Assembly: GCF_037975245.1 (NCBI RefSeq) | Contig: NC_092580.1 | Coordinates: forward strand, 383,501 to 447,500 | DNA from: Apostichopus japonicus | Lineage: Eukaryota > Echinodermata > Holothuroidea > Aspidochirotida > Stichopodidae | DNA length: 64,000 nucleotides | Direction: 5' to 3' | Shown: piece after piece, positions 41,717-50,432 of the stretch | How positions within the stretch are numbered: the stretch's first letter is position 1 | How the letters are laid out: the number at the start of each line of letters is the position of its first letter | Notes under the pieces: generated by a model | Told to the model about the DNA's origin: nothing | The model's input: only the letters and a program-made list of their open reading frames with translations | Database searches by the model: none | Position numbers and translations under genes: made by a program

Positions 41717-42269
41717 CAACCGCAGTTTGCTTTTGCCGCGATCTAATACGGTCTCTGGAACTTTAAGTATTAGAAACGAACATAGATTTATATCAACTGC
41801 TGTCGTGGCTCGGTTGGTTGTGCTCTGTACCTCGAGAGCGTAACGTATTTTGGATCCTGGGCTCGAGACCCGGCCACTGCAGTTTGCTTTTGCCGCGATC
41901 TTATACGGTCTCTGGAACTTTAAGTATTAGAAACGAACATAGATTTATATCTACTGCTGTCGTGGCGTGGTTGGCTGTGCTCTGTACCTCGAGAGCGTGA
42001 CGTATTTTGGATCGCGGGCTCGAGACCAGGTGGGGGCAGTTTGCTTTTGCCGCGATCTTATACGGTCTCTGGAACTTTAAGTATTAGAAACGAACAAAGA
42101 TTTATATCAACTGCTGTCGTGGCGCGGTTGGTTGCTCTCTGTACCTCGAGAGCGTGACGTATTTTGGATCGCGGGCTCGAGACCAGGCCAGCACAGTTTG
42201 CTTTTGCCGCGATCTAATACGATCTCTGGAACTTTAAGTATTAGAAACGAACATAGATTTATATCAACA

Positions 42270-42341
42270 GCTGCCGTGGCGCAGTTGGTTGTGCTCTGTA
42301 CCTTGAGAGCGAGACGTATTTTGGATTCTCGGCTCGAGACC
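42270..42341 (+). other. tRNA-like A box and B box in the last satellite unit
   Basis: In the terminal unit, TGGCGCAGTTGG at 42,277-42,288 matches the polymerase III A-box consensus TRGCNNAGYNGG at all 12 positions. GGCTCGAGACC at 42,331-42,341 matches the B box GGTTCGANTCC at 9 of 11. The gap is 42 bases, within the normal tRNA range. A TTTT run follows about 20 bases downstream. Core monomers have TGGCGCGGTTGG (one A-box mismatch) and the same B box. This is how the head of a tRNA-derived SINE looks; no acceptor stem or functional cloverleaf is claimed. Confidence 0.65.
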
Positions 42342-42385
42342 TGGCCACCGCAGTTTGCTTTTGCCGCGATCTTATACTGCTAATC

Positions 42386-42564
42386 CCTACTGCTTACACA
42401 GTATTGCTCATATGTGTATCTACACACTTCACCGTGTGTACTGAAATGTCTGAAAATACATCTTTATGGACCAAAAATGATAATTGCATAGAATTCTGTT
42501 GTGGTTTATATTGTGACGACAATAAAAAGTATCATTTTGGTAATAACAAAAAATCATCCCTCAC
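42386..42564 (+). repeat. Duplicated non-coding segment, copy 1
   Basis: This stretch, beginning tactgcttacacagtattg, is highly similar to 44,773-44,952. Both copies lead directly into a copy of the TTAA-type inverted-repeat element. The pair therefore looks like one about 600-bp duplication rather than two independent insertions. No coding potential was recognised. The satellite junction sits immediately to its left. Confidence 0.85.
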
Positions 42565-42967
42565 TTTAGGTGGCATACTCCTATTGGAGTCTATATCAAT
42601 CCGCTCAAAAGCAGCGGGAGAACATCTTTTTGTGACCTGTTATCAATCATGATCTAGGTGAGAAAATTGGGTCAATTGAGGCTATTTTAGACCCCTTTAT
42701 GCCTCCCAGGAGCAGCGTAGGAAATTTGTTTACCACTGAGTGAAGAGGTTTGTTTACAAGTGACGAAAACTTCCGGCTCGGATAGCAAAAAATCTTCATG
42801 ATCATGGTACGGAAACCTGATGATGCCATGAATGGCCAATTTGTCAGCTATCCGGTGATGGGTAGCGTTTAGCTAGTGAAAACTTCTATCTAGACTAAGA
42901 GACCACATTACTTTTGTGATTTAGTGTGTAAGTCAATGGGGCTTTTAATGGGCGTATGCTACCTTAA
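42565..42967 (+). mobile_element. TTAA-type inverted-repeat element (MITE), copy 1
   Basis: The element starts taggtggcatactcc and ends gggcgtatgctaccttaa. The ends are imperfect inverted repeats of about 18 bp, with TTTA and TTAA at the outer edges. Compared with copy 2 it lacks two internal stretches, including the part containing tgttctccttcaag. It has no coding capacity. TTAA-like borders occur in piggyBac and Kolobok families; assignment to either is an inference. Confidence 0.65.
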
Positions 42968-44772
42968 GCAAAAATGCTAAAATTTTTCATTTTAAGTGCT
43001 AGAAGTCCCAATTTTGGACCAAAGTAGTTGCTATGGTGTGTAAAAATGGTTTTCAAGCAAACGTCTGAAAATTCAAGCTTGGATGATTTTTACGCATAAA
43101 TTAGTATTACAGACTTAAAGTACCACAAAGAGCATGTGCGTTTCTATACATGAGACCAGAACAACATTTTGAGCATTTCTGACCAGTTTTCCTCCCCAAT
43201 AAACTATTGGGTCATTAAGCCTTGACCTACCAAAGCTTCCGTAATTTGATTCATTCCTTGACCCTGCTAAGTAGGTGCCAAATGCACGATATTCAAAATC
43301 CTTCAGAATCAGACCAAAATGCCTGCCGTGTGTGTGACGTGAATGACTTAGTTCAGTGAAATTTGACATCCGTGGGCACCTAAAGTACATGGTAACCATA
43401 TTTTAGGTTATTTTTGCTAAAGTTGGAAGTACCTGGTGTTTGACTAAAGACAAATACTCAGTTTCAATGCATGAAATACCCATAATGTTGTTAGCTTAGG
43501 CCTCAGGTTCATAATGGCGCTACGTTAGTACCCTAGACCACGTCTACACCAGCTGTAGCACAATGTGAGGTCTGTATCCTAAGTGGAGTGGCTACTGAGT
43601 GCTAAAACCTTACACAGAGAATGTTTTGAGTCTTATTTAGCAAATAATCCACAAAGGTATGCATTTTCTGCTCCTACATATGTGCATCAAGGGGTTTTGA
43701 GCCTATTTTCACTATCATTAGTTTTCTGTTGTTTTGTCAATTTTCAGAGAAAGTTGATGTGCCAAGTCCTCAGCATTCACAGCGATATACTTTGAATGGG
43801 TGTGGTATCAATGGCCTCAACTGGTTAGATGAGGTAACAACAAATCCCAAACAACTCTGACAGCAGAAAGAGATATCCTGATGCTTCCATGGGAGATCTA
43901 CTGTAGTAACTACAGTATAGGAACCAGTGCTCGCCACCAATGGAGAATAAGGTAATTTGACGTTGTTGTTCTTTGCCGAGCAACAAATTTGAATGTTTTA
44001 TCATGAAATATGCCCCCCTATCCACCTCTCTTCCCTTATAACTGTCTTTAATACATTGTAACAACCTATGCACAAACCTTTAAATGGACTGGATATGCTG
44101 TTGAGGTGAACAGTGTATCTAGATAGCATTTCAGTATTTGTTCCTTTTGACTACTGTACATACTGTTACAGTGTGTTTCAGTGTGTGGCCGTTGAGCGTG
44201 TCGTATCAAGAATATAGGAGGCGATCATTTATTTAGTAACAGACTTGGTTTATTATTGTACTTCAGTAGCCATATTCAATGGAGTGCACAGACTCGTAGT
44301 GTGTAATATGAAGAGCAAGTACGGTAGCTCATATTGATCAGCTACATAAATGTACTTGTCACACAGTGAGGCTGTGGTTTACAAATCCCGATGATCCAGT
44401 TTTGGCAAAGAACACCTTCAATTCTCTTCTCTTATTCTTAGTAACTTAGCAGTTGCACTGGAGTGACATGCAATATCAGTTTAACATGTTCCAAACAGTT
44501 CAGGAATACATTGGGGTATGTCCTGTAGGTCAGTTTGGGAGGAATCAGCTGAGTTAAACAAAAGTAGTTTTCATCACTTTTCAGAGCCAGAGACGAAAAA
44601 ACCCTCCCCGCAGACCCTTCTCTGGATGACGTTTCTGCAGGTAGGGCAAGCCAGACCAAGTGGGCGGTGATCAGGAATACCAATACAACCTGCAGGAATC
44701 ATAGATGCACCCAAATTGGTCAAGCTTATCAAAATTGGTGACTGGAAATGTTGTTGCAGTCGTAGACCTGGT
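42968..44772. other. Intergenic stretch, nothing recognised
   Basis: About 1.8 kb of AT-rich sequence. Short open frames exist on both strands (for example minus 43,115-43,399 and 43,825-44,073), but none shows a recognisable domain, splice signals or repeat structure. No tRNA, rRNA or transposon end was seen. Confidence 0.6.
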
Positions 44773-44952
44773 TACTGCTTACACAGTATTGCTCATATGT
44801 GTATTTACACACTGCACCTTGCATACTGAAATCTCTGAAAATACATCTTTATGGACCTAAAATGATAATTGCATAGAATTTTGTTGTGGTTTATATTGTG
44901 ACGACTATAAAAAGTATCATTTTGGTATTAAAAAAAAAATTCATCTCTCACA
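44773..44952 (+). repeat. Duplicated non-coding segment, copy 2
   Basis: This is the second copy of the 42,386-42,564 segment, beginning tactgcttacacagtattg, with scattered substitutions and a longer A run near 44,930. It continues into copy 2 of the TTAA-type element. Confidence 0.85.
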
Positions 44953-45424
44953 TAAGGTGGCATACTCCTATTAGAGTCTATATCAGTCCGCTCGATTGTT
45001 CTCCTTCAAGAAAAGTGCCAAAAAGCAGCAGGGGAACATCTTTTGTGACCTGTTATCAATCATGATCTAGTTTTTTGTGGCTTGCATGTTGAAGAGCATT
45101 AATGGAAGTACATGTAGTGAGAAAATTGTGTCAATTGAGGCCATTTCAGACCCCTTTAAGGCCTCCAAGGAGCAGCGTAGGAAAATTGTTTACCACTGAG
45201 TGAAGAGGTTTGTTTACAAGTGACAAAAACTTCCGGCTCGGATAGCAAAAAATCTACATGGTCATGATACGGAAAATTGATGATGCCATAAAAGGCCAAC
45301 TTGACAGCTATCCGGTGATGGGTAGCGTTTAGCTAGTGAAAACTTCTCTCTAGACTTAGAGACCACATTACTTTTGTGATTTAGTGTGTAAGTCAATGGC
45401 GCTTTTAATGGGCGTATGCTACCT
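44953..45424 (+). mobile_element. TTAA-type inverted-repeat element (MITE), copy 2
   Basis: This is the most complete uninterrupted copy, about 472 bp. It starts taaggtggcatactcc and ends gggcgtatgctacct, the ends being inverted and imperfectly complementary. Internal landmarks shared with the other copies are gaagaggtttgtttacaagt and gtgatttagtgtgtaag. It has no ORF. Its right end abuts the 3' part of a transposase-like pseudogene. Confidence 0.7.
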
Positions 45425-45933
45425 GAAGGATTCTTGCCAGGTTTGTTACTGTTTTTTTAAGCTTTTTATATGGACAAGAGTTCACTCTTGTAGCTACATA
45501 GTGATTCCAAACACAACCTTTGATTCAAGTCCTACAATTCTTCCATATCAGAAAGACCTATAGGGTCGTCCCCACATCCATTGCTTGTCTCTCTGTGAGC
45601 CATCATAGCACTGTGATAGGCCCTTAATAGAGCTTGCAAATTAACAAACCTGTTTCCTGTAGATTCTGCAAACATGGTTTGTTGTGACTGAGTTGAAAAT
45701 ATCTCATGTCCTTTATCTGCTGGGTTAATTACTCTCTCATACTCTTCCTTGTCGAGCCTTCTATAAGCAGGTTTGCAAGAGGAATTAGTTGCCATATCTG
45801 TATCAGAAGAGCTAGGAATATCACCAGTGCAATTGGCATCAGCTTCAGCAGCTGTTCAAGCAGTAAAGCCAAACCTGTTACCTGGCTTGAAGGTTATTAC
45901 ATGCCTATCAAACATGCCTTTCCTTCTACCCAT
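45424..45933 (-). pseudogene. N-terminal fragment of a transposase-like gene (copy A)
   Basis: Reading on the minus strand from an ATG at 45,933, the frame begins MGRRKGMFDRHVITFKPG and meets one TGA stop at 45,856-45,858. It then runs open through MATNSSCKPAYRRLDKEEYE to a stop after DMEEL near 45,532. Beyond that stop the similarity to copy C continues (DLNQRLCLES versus DLA-RLCLDA), so the stop is a lesion, not the true end. The basic start, the multicopy state and the match to copy C suggest a mobile-element protein. The family resembles, from memory, the Mutator-like transposase-domain proteins expanded in cnidarians and echinoderms; this is not proven. The middle and C terminus are absent. 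Confidence 0.55.
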
Positions 45934-45939
45934 TGTTCT

Positions 45940-46659
45940 AAATACTAATCAGTTTGTATCCTTAAAACATACCAATTTTCCAGTGACCTATTCACTAGTT
46001 TTGTTTGTAAGCATTTATTGGAAGTCTAAGCAGTTGAATAGCTACACATAGAATGATACAAGACAAGACTTACACTGAGAAACTAGTCAATATGATCGAC
46101 TACAACTAGTTTGGAATGTTGTTTGAACAGCGCCCTCATTCTAGATCCGGTCACAGCTAGTGCATAGATCTCCTAAGTAGTTTTTGCACCAAAATCTGAC
46201 AAAATACCTTTGAAAAGCAGTGCCAAAGTAACAAGTAACTTTTTCTCTTTCACTTTAGAGCCACAGCTAAGGGCGCATGCTTACTGGATGCTGGGAGTGA
46301 TCAAATTTTCAGAGGGAAGAAGGCCAACCAAGTTTCCACCAGAGGGGGTAAGTAGCACCAAACTGAGGGACTGTGCTTAAAACACATTGTGTGGACCCAA
46401 GAACAATTTAGACATTCAGTAGATGCCTGTCATGCTGATGGAATGACTTCGTATCACACTAGGGAATATGTCAATCATTGGGCTCTCACTTGTTTAAAGT
46501 TCAGTACTGTATTATTCATATAGACTGTACAACATGTGTGAAACACCATATGAAGATTCACCCAATAGACAGAGATACACAGAAATGATGTAAGTCACAA
46601 CTTCTCAAACTATCATAAAAAGGAGGTTTAATGTGGAGTTTAAATATCTCAGCTGTTAC
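45940..46659 (+). repeat. About 720-bp dispersed repeat, copy 1 (upstream flank of transposase-like gene)
   Basis: It is closely similar over its whole length to 52,085-52,811, with small indels. Shared landmarks include gtgacctattcactag, gaacagcgccctcattctag and cagagggaagaaggccaac. Part of its right end (gtcacaacttctcaaac) recurs at 59,074. Both full copies lie immediately 5' (minus-strand sense) of a transposase-like fragment, so this is probably the 5' non-coding part of the same element family. Confidence 0.8.
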
Positions 46660-47000
46660 TTAAGGTGGCATACTCCTATTAGCATCTATATCAACCTGCA
46701 CAAGTGTTCTCCTTCAGGAAAAGTTCCAAAGAGCAACAGGAGAACATCTTTGTTTATATCTTATCAATTAGGATCTGGTTTTCTTGGTTTGGCTGCAATG
46801 GAGCATGAATGGAAGTACAAGTGGTACACAGATTGGGTCAGTTGAGGCAAGTTTAGACCACTTTAGGTCTCCCTGGAGCAGCATATGAACATTGTTTACT
46901 GCTGAGTAAAGAGGTTTGTTTACAAGTGAAGAAAATTTCAAGCTCTCATAGGAAACAAAAAGTCTGCACAGTCATGATAAAGAAACTTGAGGTTCAAATG
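46660..47000 (+). mobile_element. TTAA-type inverted-repeat element, copy 3, right end missing
   Basis: It starts with ttaaggtggcatactcc, with an intact TTAA border, and follows the family to about 46,995 (aaagaaacttgagg). The similarity then stops, so the right inverted repeat is absent. Confidence 0.65.
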
Positions 47001-47634
47001 AATGTGATAAATTTATTAGAATAAACCAAAAGCAAATAGAATAAAGGGTAATTTAAACCAAGAAATACTGCACGACGCAACTCACATGCATACCTGTAAA
47101 TGTTACCCACGCACGACGACACATACAACACTGACACGTAAAGGGAAACACAGCATCACACGCATTAAAACAATCGAAGACCATTAACAGGGTGTACTGC
47201 TGAGTTTCTGGAGAAAGATTGTAAAACAAACCACCTGCTGCTGAAGAAACAAAGTCTAAACATTCAAGAGTTCTGCTGCCTCCATTGGTCTTTATTATAA
47301 CTTTCTGTCAAATATCATTAGAGATATGGATATTTTGGCTTCCAGATTAAAGGTACAAAGCCATCATGTCTGGGAGGAAATGCTCCTAAAAAGGTCAATT
47401 CCCGTTCACTGATGCACATATTATATGACATCACGGTCACGCCAATACATGTGTCTAAATGCTTCAAAGCATGCCTTTTCTTTCATTGTTGATGCTGGAT
47501 CTGGAAAATAACCATTTCATCCTTAATTAAAAGTCTTGAATTTTAATATATCAACACTGAGGGAACCCTGAAGGATTGATAATCCAACACAATCGTAGAA
47601 TAGAAAAGGTGAGGGATTTCTCAACCAAGGCTTC
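47001..47634. other. Intergenic stretch, nothing recognised
   Basis: About 630 bp lying just 3' of the P2X7-domain exon on the minus strand. It may contain that gene's 3' untranslated region. No clear polyadenylation signal could be assigned and no repeat was recognised. Confidence 0.45.
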
Positions 47635-47806
47635 CTATACAATTGAGTTTTCTCCTGGCATCTTGAATCCAGTGAAATGACCATTGGCTGGAAACTCACT
47701 TCTGATTCTTTGGACTGCACATGATGGTAGCACAACCCTGACGTGTCTTGCTAGGAACCCCCAGCACCTTTGAACCTGTTGACCGTAGGCTATGTATCTG
47801 TACTGC
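47635..47806 (-). CDS. Last exon of a P2X7 cytoplasmic-domain (P2RX7_C) gene
   Basis: The minus-strand exon begins after a strong acceptor: a long T run followed by AG at 47,807-47,808. It encodes 56 residues and a TAG stop at 47,635-47,637. Residues include QYRYIAYGQQVQ, RVVLPSCAVQRIRSEFP and GHFTGFK. This matches the end of the zinc-binding ballast domain of vertebrate P2X7 receptors (an AYR-type start, a LPSC-containing strand, an IR-x-FP motif and a G-x-[YF]-[ST]-GFK ending). Many invertebrates have large families of stand-alone proteins with this domain, and this probably belongs to them because no P2X channel sequence is nearby. The exon starts with one base left over from the previous codon. 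The upstream exon at 48,280-48,567 ends in phase 0, so a middle exon carrying the cysteine cluster is missing or outside the recognisable sequence. Function is unknown beyond the family. Confidence 0.7.
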
Positions 47807-48081
47807 CTAAAAAAAAATATTGAAAGTTCAAAATGTATGAATGTTGGCCCATGATGTCCACAATAACAAGCAGGGATACAATGTACAGTTATGGTTACAT
47901 TTGTTGTGAATTTACACCTTCCATATTTCATGAAACATTCTTTTGTTCAGACAATTGATTTGCAAAACTCCAGGCCTAAGTACTAGCCTAGTAATAATGA
48001 GTATAAAATGACACATATGCCTACCTAGCATGGCTGCATAATGCAGCTTACGTCCCGAGCCAAACTTTCAGTATGTAACCA

Positions 48082-48099
48082 CCACTACTACTACTACTA
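48082..48099 (+). repeat. (CTA)n microsatellite
   Basis: Five tandem cta units (ccactactactactactac) lie in the interval between the two P2X7-domain exons. Confidence 0.8.
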
Positions 48100-48279
48100 C
48101 GCACCATACTGAACATGTATGAATACATAGCCAACACACAGTACATATGGGTTGTAAGGATTCTATGGTTGTAAGTCACCGTAACACAACTCACAATATG
48201 GTTAAGGCAGTTCCGCGAATTCCAACCACACATGCAAAAAATGGACTGGATTTTGTTTGCTTCATTACTAAATTCTTAC

Positions 48280-48567
48280 CACGTTGTATGCTCCTTGCAA
48301 TAGTTCCGAACGGGTTTCTTCTTCGATATGTTGTGGAGCTTCAATTTCGGCTCATTTGACAGGCTCGAACTGATACGGTTCTATATCCTAACAGTAACAC
48401 CTCAGGTCCACCCTCAACATTAGGTTCAATATTGGCATGATCATCGCCTTCACTCTCTGCTTCGAATATTAGAAAGGGCACTCCAATTCTAGTACAATTT
48501 CACTGCCTGGTGAAGAACCACTATCACTTTGAACTTCGGTTGCCACATTTGGTTCTAAATCTGACAT
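48280..48567 (-). pseudogene. Degenerate first exon of a P2RX7_C-type gene
   Basis: The minus-strand ATG at 48,565-48,567 opens MSDLEPNVATEVQSDSG, an acidic, serine-rich start. The exon closes at 48,280 just before a GTAAGA donor. In the starting frame, translation stops after LELECPF. The acidic stretch EAESEGDDHANIEPNVEGG is in a second frame. The starting frame then returns with DIEPYQFEPVK, one more stop, and AEIEAPQHIEEETRSELL. Two compensating shifts and one stop thus interrupt it. A PYxFEP motif after an acidic N terminus is a recurrent feature of invertebrate P2RX7_C proteins (from memory). It lies upstream of, and in the same orientation as, the final exon at 47,635-47,806. It is probably the 5' exon of the same, now broken, gene; sequencing errors could also explain the shifts. 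Confidence 0.5.
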
Positions 48568-49293
48568 TCCACGGGAAATTTAGATTTGAATTCGTGCTGA
48601 CTTGTTATCGATTGTTTTGTGTATTTATGTACACTTGTCAGAGTGTAGGTATGATATATGTTCGGAGGAAACAGCGAGAGCAAATCGTGTTCCTAAAATG
48701 TTGTCACATTAGGTCATGAGATTACGAAAAAAAATTTCGAAGGGAAAAATCAAGTTTCTAATTGGCAGAGTGGTTGATATATGTTCTAGAGAACATGCTT
48801 AGATGGATCCCAAAAATACAGGATGTTGAAATTTTCGTGTCGTGGCCATAATAAGTAAGAATTTGAAAATTGCCATTTTAGACTCTATGAGCCTTAAGTA
48901 TAGCTAAGGGTATTGGTTATGATATGTAATCACGGAATATGACAAAAAGGTCTCATCATTTTACGCTTGAGTGATTTGGGGGCAAATTTTGTGAAAAATC
49001 ACCAAAATATCGCAATGTGGCACAAGATTGACACGGAAGTAACAACACATTGGTACACCATGGCATGTGCCCAAAAATGCACTGATGAAGTAATAATTAG
49101 ACTGGAAGAACATGTTCATGGCCTGTAGAGACCAATGTACTACCTGTGTCTGTTGTTTTGATCTGTGTGTTATTGAGATGTGTAGTAGTACAAGTAAAGG
49201 ATGGTATAAGGAGCCACTAGTTTCAATGTTAAGCTATTGAACAAGTAAAACCTGAGGAACTGAAGTTGTACATCTGGTGAGTAGTCTACTTTT
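48568..49293. other. Intergenic stretch, nothing recognised
   Basis: About 730 bp of AT-rich sequence upstream of the P2RX7_C first exon (minus strand). Any promoter would be here, but no convincing TATA or initiator arrangement was identified. It ends at the hAT-like element. Confidence 0.45.
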
Positions 49294-50251
49294 ATACAGT
49301 GTAGTGCTGATAGTCGTGATCGATTAATCGCCAGTAGTCGCGATTACACTTTGGAAGTTTGATTAATCGCTCTCAAAACCTAAGTTGCGATTACTGGACT
49401 AAAGCTAGCACTACACACAATCTGCTATTGAAAAATAGCCTAACCTATCAAAAACAACACTTAAGCAGTTTGTCAGCAAATATTGCAAACACAGGTTCTT
49501 ACAATGCTACACTAGAACTGTGCTGTGTTAAAAATCAGCAAGCACCTGTTCAGGTTAGATTCATGCGTTTACTTGTTAGTAATACGATTGTTCTGCAGTG
49601 CAACATTTAGTCCTAGCAATGTTTCATCATTGCGCATAATTGCAAATTCCCAAATTTATTAATCTTTAATGATTGCCAAAGAATTTGTAATTTCTTCAAA
49701 CATGCATGTTTACAGTATATTTCATTTCTGGCCAGTGGTTCACATGTATCATATGTCTGATAGAGTGTGTCGATTGCGGTGAAGTTTCATTTCAATGTGT
49801 CATAATATGTGCGTGCTATCACACTAGGCTAAAGCCTAGCCTAGAAGGTGAACGTCCTTCTACAGAAAACTCTTGCATAGTAATCATCACACCGCTACAG
49901 GGTGTTGCATCTATTCATTTTTTTGCTGTGATTAGTGCTAGTAGTTGTAGTAGCCTTGTAGATCCATTCCAAAGTTTTTGATTTACTTTGAAGGATTTTA
50001 AGAAATGTTGAATATTGAAATTTGTTGACAGTTTTTGTTTGGTAGATGTTTTAACATGAATTAGACATCACACATTAAGACTTGAAAGAACAAATAGGGA
50101 CAGTGCACCATGGAAAAAGATTTGTTTGACTGTATTTCTGCAATGTAGAAATGACAGTGATGATGCCATAACTGTAACCGAGTATCGCGAGAAGAGCTAT
50201 GCGATTAATCAACTACAAAAGTAAGAGTCGACTATCAGCACTAATACTGTG
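49294..50251. mobile_element. hAT-like non-autonomous element (942 bp) with target duplication
   Basis: The element spans 49,302-50,243 and is bounded by inverted repeats TAGTGCTGATAGTCG (left) and CGACTATCAGCACTA (right), perfect over 15 bp. The flanks are atacagtg (49,294-49,301) and atactgtg (50,244-50,251), an 8-bp target duplication with one mismatch. Subterminal gattaatcgc motifs lie in opposite orientations near both ends. Eight-bp duplications and TAG/CAG-type ends are diagnostic of the hAT superfamily. The interior has no transposase-like ORF, so it would depend on an enzyme encoded elsewhere. Confidence 0.85.
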
Positions 50252-50432
50252 TACCTAGCAGAGCAAAAAGCGACAGTCAGAATTTAAATGCATACATTAC
50301 AATGTAATATATGTGGTGTAAGAATCAGTTTTATTGAGACCCAGACTGCAATCAGAATAAGGATAGGCCTATATACAGTAACACATTTGTAAATGGAAAG
50401 CTCACACCTTCACAATGTCAGACTAAGATTGG

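Larger units (their letters stand above)
1..42377 (+). repeat. 155-157 bp satellite DNA array, about 272 monomers
   Basis: Head-to-tail array of one monomer in a single orientation. The common unit is 156 bp, beginning tctgggaactttaag and ending catacggtc. A very frequent 155-bp form has gg instead of ggg in the first block. The array is already running at base 1, so its left end lies outside the window. The right end is abrupt near 42,377, where the unit breaks after cttatac. Two frequent alleles occur near unit position 141-151 (gcgatctcat or ggttcttat), and rarer variants mark individual units. Each unit carries two XhoI sites (CTCGAG) whose starts are 31 bp apart. Such homogeneous arrays are typical of centromeric, pericentromeric or other heterochromatic satellite; the location cannot be told from the sequence. 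No gene interrupts the array. Confidence 0.98.
40560..42377 (+). repeat. Divergent right-edge satellite monomers, 157-bp subfamily
   Basis: The last dozen or so units differ from the core. Many read ggttgtgctctgtacc instead of ggttgctctgtacc and gaccaggccagcgcag instead of gaccaggtgggggcag, and are 157 bp long. Divergence rises towards the end, with private changes such as ggatcctgggctcgag and gcgagacgta. This is the usual picture of an array whose centre is homogenised while the margin keeps older sequence. A single core unit at about 2,450 also has the gaccaggccagcgcag form. Confidence 0.9.

Noticed and set aside
42270-42341. A functional tRNA gene at the array edge
   Set aside because: A and B boxes and a T-arm are visible, but no acceptor stem, anticodon arm or 3' discriminator context could be paired.
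1-42377. CRISPR array
   Set aside because: Units are contiguous 155-157 bp tandem copies with no unique spacers, in a eukaryotic context with no cas genes.
1-42377. CENP-B box or other known centromere-protein motif in the monomer
   Set aside because: No match to the TTCG....A..CGGG pattern was seen in the monomer, so no centromere claim is made.
43115-43399. 94-codon minus-strand ORF next to the satellite as a gene
   Set aside because: No recognisable domain, no splice or start context, and no similarity to other parts of the window.
47807-48279. Direct splicing of the two P2X7-domain exons
   Set aside because: The donor at 48,279 is phase 0 but the acceptor at 47,806 needs two carried bases; joining them changes the frame of the conserved domain.
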